From the NCBI GenBank assembly GCA_023389745.1, contig JAEWED010000055.1, forward strand, positions 1-22,712: a stretch of DNA of 22,712 bases, read 5' to 3'. The translations under genes and the position numbers were made by a program. The notes under the pieces were generated by a model that was not told the DNA's origin, made no database searches, and saw only the letters and a program-made list of their open reading frames with translations. Positions 16,430-22,712 of this stretch are shown here, in pieces. How positions within the stretch are numbered: position 1 is the stretch's first letter; each line of letters starts with the position of its first letter. Source of the stretch: Actinomycetes bacterium. GTDB taxonomy: Bacteria; Actinomycetota; Acidimicrobiia; Acidimicrobiales; Microtrichaceae.

Positions 16430-18658
16430 ATGGTCGACGCTGCGATGGAGGAACCGACTCACCGTGCGCTGGGGCTGACGGACGAGGAGTTCGACCGCAT
16501 CCGCGACACCCTCGGGCGGGAGCCGAACCACCTCGAGCTGGCCATGTACTCGGTCATGTGGTCCGAGCACTGCTCCTACAAGAGCTCGCGGGTGCACCTG
16601 CGCCGCTTCCCGTCGAAGGCGCCGTGGGTGCTCGTCGGGCCGGGCGAGGGTGCCGGGGTGGTCGACGTCGGCGACGGCATCGCGGCCGCGATCCGCATCG
16701 AGAGCCACAACCACCCGTCAGCGATCGAGCCCTACCAGGGCGCGGCGACCGGCGTCGGCGGCATCCTGCGCGACATCTTCTCGATGGGCGCTCGTCCGAT
16801 CGCGCTGATGGACCCGCTGCGCCTCGGCCCGCTCGACGACGCCCGCTCCCGCTGGATCGCCGAGGGCGTCGTGTCGGGCATCTCGGGATACGGCAACTCC
16901 GTCGGCGTCCCGAACGTCGGTGGCGAGACCGTGTTCGACGAGTGCTACGCCGACAACCCGTTGGTGAACGTGCTGTGCCTGGGCACCATGCCGACCGATC
17001 GACTGGTGCTCGGCCGTGCCGAGGGCGTCGGCAACCTGGCGGTCCTGCTCGGCTCCACGACCGGCCGCGACGGCATCGGCGGTGTGTCGGTGCTCGCCTC
17101 GGCCGGCTTCTCCGACGACGAGGCCGACTCCCAGAAGCGTCCGAGCGTGCAGGTGGGCGACCCCTTCGAGGAGAAGCGTCTGATCGAGGCGTGCCTCGAG
17201 CTGCTCGACAACAACCTCGCCGTCGGCGTGCAGGACCTGGGCGGTGCAGGCATCACCTGCGCGACCGCCGAGACCGCGGCCAAGGGCGGCGCCGGCATGG
17301 ACGTCTTCGTCGACGTCATCCCGCAGCGCGAGCCGAACATGGAGCCCTTCGAGGTCATGACCTCGGAGTCCCAGGAGCGCATGCTCGCCATCGTCGAGCC
17401 GCAGATGCTCGACGCCGTGCTCGCGATCGCGCAGCGTTGGGAGATCCGGGCGACGGTGATCGGTGTCGTGACCGACACCGGCAAGCTCCGGGTGCTCGAC
17501 CGCGAGGGCGGCGACGTGATCGCCGACATCCCGGCCAAGTCGCTCGAGGACGAGGCCCCGCTCTACCACCGGCCACTCGCCGAACCGGCCGACCTCGCGG
17601 CCCGGTCCGCCGACTCCGCGAACCTGCTGCCGGCACCGGCCGACGCCGGCGCCGACCTGGTCGACATGCTCTGCGACACCAGCTGGGTGTGGTCGCAGTA
17701 CGACCACATGCTGTTCCTCAACACCGTCGAGGGTCCCGGGGGTGACGCCGCGGTGCTCCGACTGAAGGATCCCCGCACCGGCGTCGACACCGGACGGGCG
17801 CTCGCCATGACCACCGACGGCAACCACCTCTGGGGTGCGGTCCACCCGCGCCGGGCGGCGGCGATGACCGTGTCGGAGTCGGTGATGAACCTGGCGGTCG
17901 TGGGTGCCCGCCCCCTCGCCCTGGTGAACTGCCTGAACTTCGGCAACCCCGAGCACCCCGAGGTCATGTGGCAGCTGTCGGAGTCGGTCGACGGCATGAC
18001 CGAGGCGCTCGACGCGTTCGGCGTGCCCTGCATCGGCGGCAACGTCAGCCTCTACAACGAGAGCCGCGGCCGCGACATCGATCCCACCCCGGTGGTCGGA
18101 CTGCTCGGCATCGTCGAGCCGCTCACCCGGCGTCCCCCGGGAGCCGGCCTGGTCGAGGGTGGGCGGCTGCTGCTCGTCGGTTCGACCGTCGACGAGCTGT
18201 CCGGCTCCTACTGGGCGGCGAACCAGGGTCACCGCGGGCGTGGATCGCTCCCCGCGCTCGACCTCGAGGCGGTCGACCGGACCGCCGCCGCGATCCGTGA
18301 GCTGGTGCACGCGGGGCTGCTGCAGGGCGCCCACGACGTGTCACGCGGCGGCGTCGGCCTGGCGCTCGCCGAGATGGCCGTCCGCTCCGGCGTCGGGTTC
18401 ACCGCAGCGCGCATCTCGGACCACATCGCACTGTTCTCGGAGTCCGCCGGTCGTGCCGTGCTGTGCGTCGACCCCGAGCAGCTGACGGCGGTGCTCGACG
18501 TGCTCGAGGCCAACGGCGTGCCGGCCGAGCGCATCGGCCTGGCCGGTGGCGACCGGATGACGGTCAAGGGTCTGCTCGACGTCCCGCTCGCCGAAGCAGC
18601 CGACGCGTTCGCCCGCCGGCTGCCCGACGCGCTGGGTTCGGGCACGACCCAGGGCTGA
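16430..18658 (+). CDS. purL: FGAM synthase large subunit PurL
   Basis: PurL is the ATP-dependent catalytic subunit that turns FGAR into FGAM with ammonia from PurQ. The 742-residue length is the small PurL form that works with PurS and PurQ. Motifs include LAMYSVMWSEHCSYKSS (E46, H47), the substrate/metal block ESHNHPS (91-97) followed by EPYQGAATGVGGI, GRDGIGGVSVLAS, and second-half repeats of the AIR-synthase fold (LNFGNPEHPEVMWQ, GGNVSLYNES, HDVSRGGVGLALAEM). The frame is open further upstream without homology; ATG 16430 fits the -10-like TAGCGT 7 nt upstream. It is separated from purSQ by a minus-strand gene, which is unusual for subunits of one enzyme. Confidence 0.97.
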   Translation: MVDAAMEEPTHRALGLTDEEFDRIRDTLGREPNHLELAMYSVMWSEHCSYKSSRVHLRRFPSKAPWVLVGPGEGAGVVDVGDGIAAAIRIESHNHPSAIEPYQGAATGVGGILRDIFSMGARPIALMDPLRLGPLDDARSRWIAEGVVSGISGYGNSVGVPNVGGETVFDECYADNPLVNVLCLGTMPTDRLVLGRAEGVGNLAVLLGSTTGRDGIGGVSVLASAGFSDDEADSQKRPSVQVGDPFEEKRLIEACLELLDNNLAVGVQDLGGAGITCATAETAAKGGAGMDVFVDVIPQREPNMEPFEVMTSESQERMLAIVEPQMLDAVLAIAQRWEIRATVIGVVTDTGKLRVLDREGGDVIADIPAKSLEDEAPLYHRPLAEPADLAARSADSANLLPAPADAGADLVDMLCDTSWVWSQYDHMLFLNTVEGPGGDAAVLRLKDPRTGVDTGRALAMTTDGNHLWGAVHPRRAAAMTVSESVMNLAVVGARPLALVNCLNFGNPEHPEVMWQLSESVDGMTEALDAFGVPCIGGNVSLYNESRGRDIDPTPVVGLLGIVEPLTRRPPGAGLVEGGRLLLVGSTVDELSGSYWAANQGHRGRGSLPALDLEAVDRTAAAIRELVHAGLLQGAHDVSRGGVGLALAEMAVRSGVGFTAARISDHIALFSESAGRAVLCVDPEQLTAVLDVLEANGVPAERIGLAGGDRMTVKGLLDVPLAEAADAFARRLPDALGSGTTQG

Positions 18659-18695
18659 CCGGTCCGCGCTCGCCGAACGGCTCGGGCGTGCATCG

Positions 18696-19616
18696 ATGAC
18701 CACCGGGCGGTTCGCCCCCAGCCCGACGGGTGAGCTCCACCTGGGCAACCTGCGCACCGCGCTGATCGCATGGTGCTTCGCCCGCCACGACGGCGGACGT
18801 TTCCTGCTCCGGGTCGAGGACCTGACCACGGGTGCCGAACCGATCGGTGAGGCCCAGCAGCTGTCGGACCTGGCGGTCCTGGGCCTGGACCACGACGGTG
18901 AGATCGTGCGCCAGTCGGAGCGGACCGACGCCTACGACGCGGCGATCGGTCGTCTCGCCGCGCAGGGCCGGACCTATGAGTGCTTCTGCTCGCGGCGCGA
19001 GATCCGCGAGGCGGCGGCCGCGCCGCACGGACCGGGAACCGAGGGTGCCTACCCCGGCACCTGCGCCGGGCTCGACGAGGCGCAGCGGCAGGCTCGACGA
19101 GCCGAGGGCCGGCTCCCGGCGATCCGGCTGCGGGCGGGCGGGGTCGAGGTCGGCTTCCACGACGAGGTGCACGGCGACGTCGCACCGAGGGTCGTCGACG
19201 ACCTGGTGCTGCGGCGAGCGGACGGGATCGCGGCCTACAACCTGGCGGTCGTGGTCGACGACGGCGCGCAGGGCATCGACCAGGTCGTGCGGGGCGACGA
19301 CCTGGTGGACACCACGCCGCGCCAGGTGCTGCTCCAGCAGCTGCTCGGGCTGCCGACGCCGCAGTACGTGCACGTGCCGCTGGTGTTCGGCCCCGACGGG
19401 GAGCGGCTCGGCAAGCGTCACGGCGCGGTCGGCCTCTCCGGTCGTCGAGCGGCGGGGGACCCGCCCGAGCGGGTGCTCGGGGCGCTCGCGCACTCCCTCG
19501 GATTGGCCGCGGCGGGCGAGTCGGTGCTCGCCGCGCAGGTGCTGGAGCGCTTCGACCCGGCGACGGTGCAGCTCCGCGAGTGGGTCGTGCCGGCGTCGCT
19601 GCTGGAGCCGTCCTGA
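18696..19616 (+). CDS. gluQ: Glutamyl-Q tRNA(Asp) synthetase
   Basis: A truncated glutamyl-tRNA synthetase paralogue that attaches glutamate to queuosine at the wobble position of tRNA(Asp). The 306-residue protein has only the catalytic domain: RFAPSPTGELHLGNLRTAL with the HIGH-like HLGN, zinc ligands in CFC and YPGTC, and a GKRHG motif in place of KMSKS. The absence of an anticodon-binding domain separates it from GltX. ATG 18696 follows purL by 37 nt, so it is probably co-transcribed. No queuosine synthesis gene is seen in the window. Confidence 0.92.
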   Translation: MTTGRFAPSPTGELHLGNLRTALIAWCFARHDGGRFLLRVEDLTTGAEPIGEAQQLSDLAVLGLDHDGEIVRQSERTDAYDAAIGRLAAQGRTYECFCSRREIREAAAAPHGPGTEGAYPGTCAGLDEAQRQARRAEGRLPAIRLRAGGVEVGFHDEVHGDVAPRVVDDLVLRRADGIAAYNLAVVVDDGAQGIDQVVRGDDLVDTTPRQVLLQQLLGLPTPQYVHVPLVFGPDGERLGKRHGAVGLSGRRAAGDPPERVLGALAHSLGLAAAGESVLAAQVLERFDPATVQLREWVVPASLLEPS

Positions 19617-19637
19617 CGGTCGGTGCCGGGCGCACCG

Positions 19638-19650
19638 CGAGGATTCCTCG
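19638..19650. promoter_or_regulatory. Small perfect inverted repeat upstream of purF
   Basis: CGAGGA-t-TCCTCG is a perfect 6-bp inverted repeat in the 96-nt gap between gluQ and purF, about 50 bp upstream of the -10-like CACGAT. It could be an operator, but short GC palindromes occur by chance in DNA of this composition. Confidence 0.25.
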
Positions 19651-19700
19651 GTCCGCCGGGAACAGCGTCGGTCGGTTCGGGGTCCACTCCTGTGATGTGC

Positions 19701-19706
19701 CACGAT
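19701..19706 (+). promoter_or_regulatory. Leaderless-type -10 for purF
   Basis: CACGAT is followed by six bases and GTG 19713, like the purB arrangement. If correct it excludes the in-frame ATG at 19695 as the start on this transcript. Confidence 0.35.
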
Positions 19707-19712
19707 GGAACC

Positions 19713-21374
19713 GTGATCCCCGCCGCCGGTCAGCTGGATGACGCCACCGGGTCCCACTCGGACCCCGACCAGGGCGAGGGGGTCGACCACGATGCGGGCA
19801 AGCCGCGTGAGGCGTGCGGTGTCTTCGGTGTGTACGCGCCCGGTACACCCGTCGCGCACCTCGCCTACCTCGGCATCTACGCGCTGCAGCACCGCGGTCA
19901 GGAGTCGGCCGGCATCGCCACCTCCGACGGCCACCACCTGACCGTCGTCAAGGACATGGGCCTGGTGTCGAACGTCTTCGACGACCGGACGCTCGCGGCG
20001 CTCGACGGCGACCTGGCCATCGGTCACACCCGCTACTCGACGACCGGGTCGAGCATGTGGAAGAACTCCCAGCCGATCTTCCGCGACGTCGTGCACACGC
20101 AGTTCTGCCTCGCCCACAACGGCAACCTGGTCAACACCGAGGAGCTCGCCGAAGAGGCCGGCATGCTGCCGGGCACGGTCGGCAGCGACACCGACGCGAT
20201 GGCCGAGCAGATCGCCCAGGCGTGCGACCGCGTCGACCGCGGCGAGGGTGACACGCTCGAGCGGGCACTGCTCGAGGTGCTGCCCAAGTTCGAGGGAGCG
20301 TTCTCGTTGACGCTGCTCGACCGTCACCGGGTGATCGGCGTGCGCGACCCGCACGGCTTCCGTCCGCTGTGCCTCGGCAAGCTCGACGCCGGTTGGGTGC
20401 TCGCCTCGGAGACTCCTGCGCTCGACGTGGTCGGCGCCCACTTCGTGCGCGAGCTCGACCCGGGCGAGATGGTCGTCATCGACGGCGACGGCGTCCGGTC
20501 GCTGCGACCGTTCGACCGCGACGAGGTCGACCCGAAGCTCTGCATCTTCGAGTTCGTCTACTTCGCCCGCCCCGACTCCCAGCTGTACGGCAAGAACGTC
20601 CACCAGGCGCGGGTGCGCATGGGGGAGCAGCTCGCCGCGCAGGCGCCGATCGACGCCGACCTGGTCATGGGCGTGCCCGAGTCGGGCATCCCGGCGGCCG
20701 AGGGCTTCGCCCGCCACAGCGGCATCCCCTTCGGCCACGGCCTGGTCAAGAACCGCTACATCGGTCGGACCTTCATCGCCCCGAGCCAGGAGATGCGTGC
20801 GCTCGGCGTGCGCATGAAGCTGAACCCGCTGAAGGAGAACATCGAGGGCAAGCGGCTCGTCGTGGTCGACGACTCGATCGTGCGCGGCACGACCACCAAG
20901 GCGATGGTCGAGATGCTGCGTGCCGCGGGTGCCGCCGAGGTGCACATGCGCATCTCGTCGCCGCCGTACCGCTGGCCCTGCTTCTACGGCATGGACACCG
21001 GCTCGCGTGGCCAGCTGCTCGCCGCGAACCTCGAGGTCGAGGAGATCCGGCAGTACCTGAAGGTCGACACGCTGTCGTACCTGACCCTCGACGGGCTGGT
21101 CGAGGCGATCTCGGCGCCCGGCGCCGGCTTCTGCAACGCGTGCCTGACCGGCGAGTACCCTGTGGCCATCACCGCGTCGGCAGCCAAGGGCGTGCTCGAC
21201 GGCGATCCGGTCACCCCCGACGAACGAGCCGCGGAGCTCACGCTGCTGTCGATGGACGGCGCTGACGTGCTCGGCGATCCGATGCTGCCGGCCGAGCAGG
21301 CGTTGCGGGAGCGCGACGGCTCACACGAAGCGACCACCGGCAGCGCCGGGACGGAGGACCTGCACCGTGGGTGA
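19713..21374 (+). CDS. purF: Amidophosphoribosyltransferase
   Basis: PurF makes phosphoribosylamine from PRPP and glutamine, the committed first step. The 553-residue precursor has a propeptide of about 34 residues before the catalytic Cys in EACGVFGVYA (C35), which must be exposed by cleavage. The Ntn glutaminase domain shows LQHRGQESAG, HNGNLVN and GSDTDAM; the transferase domain has the PRPP loop VVDDSIVRGTTTK (D386, D387). Four cysteines match the B. subtilis-type 4Fe-4S ligands: C277, C423, C474 and C477. The C-terminal tail past the last Cys pair is long and acidic. GTG 19713 is preferred, but ATG 19695 (six residues more) is possible. It overlaps purM by eight bases. Confidence 0.96.
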   Translation: MIPAAGQLDDATGSHSDPDQGEGVDHDAGKPREACGVFGVYAPGTPVAHLAYLGIYALQHRGQESAGIATSDGHHLTVVKDMGLVSNVFDDRTLAALDGDLAIGHTRYSTTGSSMWKNSQPIFRDVVHTQFCLAHNGNLVNTEELAEEAGMLPGTVGSDTDAMAEQIAQACDRVDRGEGDTLERALLEVLPKFEGAFSLTLLDRHRVIGVRDPHGFRPLCLGKLDAGWVLASETPALDVVGAHFVRELDPGEMVVIDGDGVRSLRPFDRDEVDPKLCIFEFVYFARPDSQLYGKNVHQARVRMGEQLAAQAPIDADLVMGVPESGIPAAEGFARHSGIPFGHGLVKNRYIGRTFIAPSQEMRALGVRMKLNPLKENIEGKRLVVVDDSIVRGTTTKAMVEMLRAAGAAEVHMRISSPPYRWPCFYGMDTGSRGQLLAANLEVEEIRQYLKVDTLSYLTLDGLVEAISAPGAGFCNACLTGEYPVAITASAAKGVLDGDPVTPDERAAELTLLSMDGADVLGDPMLPAEQALRERDGSHEATTGSAGTEDLHRG

Positions 21375-22404
21375 GACCTATGCCGGCGCCGGCGTGTCGA
21401 TCGACGCGGGCGAAGCCGCGGTCGAGGCGATCAAGGCCGACGTGCGATCGACGTTCCGGCCCGAGGTCATCGGCGACATCGGCGGCTTCGGGGGGCTGTT
21501 CCGCTTCGACCCGACTCGCTACCGCGACCCGGTGCTGGTGTCGTCCACCGACGGCGTCGGCACCAAGGCCCAGGTGGCCACCGCGGTCGGTCGCTTCGAC
21601 ACCATCGGCGTCGACCTGGTCGCGATGTGCGTCGACGACCTGGTGTGCGCCGGTGCCGAGCCGCTGTTCTTCCTCGACTACATCTCGGTGGGCAAGCTCG
21701 ACCCCGCCCACGTGAAGCAGCTCGTCGCCGGCGTCGCCGACGGCTGCCGACAGGCCGGCTGCGCGCTGGTCGGCGGCGAGATGGCCGAGCATCCCGGCGT
21801 CATGGCCTCGGGCGAGTTCGACCTGGTCGGCTTCGCCGTCGGCGTCGTCGAGCGCTCCAAGATGATCACCGGCGAGCACGTCGGCGTGGGCGACGTCCTG
21901 ATCGCGCTGCCGTCCCCGGGCCTCCGCTCCAACGGCTACTCGTTGGCGCGCCGGCTCATGTTCGACGTCGCCGGTCGGTCCGTCGACGACCGGGCCTGGG
22001 ACGACTCCCACGCCCCGACCGTCGGCCATGAGCTCCTGGTCCCGTCGGTGATCTACGCCCCCGCGATCCGTGCGCTGATCGAGGCCGTCGACGTGCACGC
22101 CGTCGCGCACATCACCGGCGGCGGACTTCCCGGCAACCTGAACCGCGTGCTCGACGCGCACCACGACGCGTTGGTCGATCCGACCACGTGGGAGTGGCCT
22201 CGCATCTTCTCCGAGCTCCAGCAGATCGGCTCGGTGTCGACCGACGAGATGCGCAAGGTGTTCAACCTGGGAGTCGGCATGGTCGTCGCCGTGCCCGCCG
22301 ACCAGGCACACCGGGCCATCGACACGCTGCGCACCGCGGGGCACCGGGCCCACGTGGTGGGCGAGGTCGTGAAGGGCGACGGGATCGTCCGGTTCTCGGA
22401 CTGA
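21367..22404 (+). CDS. purM: Phosphoribosylformylglycinamidine cyclo-ligase (AIR synthetase)
   Basis: PurM closes the imidazole ring, turning FGAM into AIR with ATP. The 345-residue protein has YAGAGVSIDAG at the N-terminus, DGVGTKAQVA for phosphate binding, LVGGEMAEHPGVM and ITGGGLPGNLNRVL, all typical of the family. GTG 21367 is set by GGAGGA (21353-21358), 8 nt upstream, and overlaps the end of purF by eight bases, so translation is coupled to purF. It is the last purine gene in the window. Confidence 0.97.
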   Translation: MGETYAGAGVSIDAGEAAVEAIKADVRSTFRPEVIGDIGGFGGLFRFDPTRYRDPVLVSSTDGVGTKAQVATAVGRFDTIGVDLVAMCVDDLVCAGAEPLFFLDYISVGKLDPAHVKQLVAGVADGCRQAGCALVGGEMAEHPGVMASGEFDLVGFAVGVVERSKMITGEHVGVGDVLIALPSPGLRSNGYSLARRLMFDVAGRSVDDRAWDDSHAPTVGHELLVPSVIYAPAIRALIEAVDVHAVAHITGGGLPGNLNRVLDAHHDALVDPTTWEWPRIFSELQQIGSVSTDEMRKVFNLGVGMVVAVPADQAHRAIDTLRTAGHRAHVVGEVVKGDGIVRFSD

Positions 22405-22416
22405 CCTGCCCCTTCG

Positions 22417-22448
22417 CCGGCCGAGCAGCTCACCGGCCGAGCACCGCT
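22417..22448 (+). repeat. Two-copy 16-bp direct repeat after purM
   Basis: CCGGCCGAGCA occurs at 22417-22427 and again at 22433-22443, a spacing of 16 bp; the five bases after each copy differ. It is a weaker relative of the 17-bp arrays at other junctions and does not include the purM stop. Confidence 0.6.
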
Positions 22449-22459
22449 CCGGCGGACGA

Positions 22460-22479
22460 TATCCTGACGCCTCGTCAGG
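22460..22479 (+). promoter_or_regulatory. Promoter-like -10 and hairpin before the last gene
   Basis: TATCCT (22460-22465) looks like a -10 hexamer. It overlaps a perfect inverted repeat CCTGACG-cct-CGTCAGG (22463-22479), which would place the repeat at the transcription start as a likely operator. Read as RNA it is a hairpin that could also end purFM transcription, but no U-tract follows. GGGGG (22501-22505) is a plausible ribosome-binding site for ATG 22511. Confidence 0.4.
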
Positions 22480-22510
22480 TCGACAGGCAGTCGGCCGTCA
22501 GGGGGTCGAG

Positions 22511-22712
22511 ATGACGGAAGCAGCCGCGTTCCACGAGCCGAGGGCGCACGGCAGCCTGTCCGCGTGGGACGACTACCCGGTCCACCAGGTCGCCGAGACG
22601 ATCCGGCACTCCGCGACGAGCGACCGGAACTTCTACGACCGCTACTACTTCAACTGCCATCAGAACGACGGCGACGCGATGGTGATCTTCGGCTACGGGC
22701 AGTATCCGAACC
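22511..22712 (+). CDS. Partial conserved hypothetical protein
   Basis: The first 67 codons are visible, from ATG 22511 (5 nt after a G-run) to the window edge with no stop. The stretch WDDYPVHQVAETIRHSATSDRNFYDRYYFNCH, followed by VIFGYGQYPN, resembles the N-terminus of a conserved actinobacterial protein family of unknown function. I recall this pattern but cannot confirm the family or its length here. There is no signal peptide or membrane segment in the visible part. It has its own promoter-like sequence, so it probably lies outside the purine operon. Confidence 0.65.
   Translation, partial: MTEAAAFHEPRAHGSLSAWDDYPVHQVAETIRHSATSDRNFYDRYYFNCHQNDGDAMVIFGYGQYPN

Noticed and set aside
18564..20945. 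Very long antisense ORF on the minus strand (793 codons) and similar ones at 6514-8529, 9229-11478, 16718-18334
   Set aside because: They lie opposite purA, purD, purK, purL, gluQ and purF. Their composition is Arg/Asp/His/Val-rich with no family motif, which is typical of shadow ORFs in high-GC DNA.

Overview
This is a high-GC, gene-dense bacterial chromosomal segment. Strong G/C bias at third codon positions produces long spurious antisense ORFs. The gene content points to an actinobacterium: a ClpB with a possible HspR-type operator, a mycobacterial MhuD-like heme oxygenase, a DprE2-like reductase, separate PurS/PurQ/PurL subunits, and many starts with a -10-like hexamer 6-7 nt upstream and no Shine-Dalgarno sequence. 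The Acidimicrobiia are my best guess from gene style; no phylogenetic marker was tested.

Layout. Bases 2-448 hold the 3' end of a single-pass membrane protein with a six-fold 15-bp repeat. Bases 449-561 are a control region with a good sigma-70-type promoter overlapped by inverted repeats, followed by clpB (562-3084). A polytopic GT-C-like membrane protein (about 3148-4350) converges on a translationally coupled minus-strand pair: a GT4 glycosyltransferase and a hexapeptide acyltransferase (4367-6087), probably for surface glycans. From 6235 to 22404 lies an almost complete de novo purine cluster: purA, a MhuD-like gene, purD, purK, purE, a dprE2-like gene, (minus-strand zinc-finger gene), purB, purC, purS, purQ, (minus-strand basic protein), purL, gluQ, purF, purM. 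A promoter-like hairpin and the first 67 codons of a conserved hypothetical protein close the window.

How the genes work together. PurF, PurD, PurSQL, PurM, PurK, PurE, PurC and PurB cover PRPP to AICAR except the GAR transformylase step. PurB and PurA also make AMP from IMP. purN/purT and purH are not in this window. Passenger genes fit loosely: a DprE2-type reductase acts in a pathway that starts from PRPP, and GluQ acts on queuosine, which derives from GTP. These links are inference.

Most unusual. At four gene junctions (clpB end, purA end, purD start, purB-purC) there are short tandem arrays with a period of 17 bp, each built on the local stop or start codon. The purD array repeats the first codons of purD four times, giving four ATGs in three frames. 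Other points of interest are a 52-bp AT-richer near-perfect palindrome between purK and purE, a recurring xAnnnT hexamer 6-7 nt before seven start codons, and two sharply bounded low-GC3 patches, one inside purQ and one at the start of the adjacent basic-protein gene.
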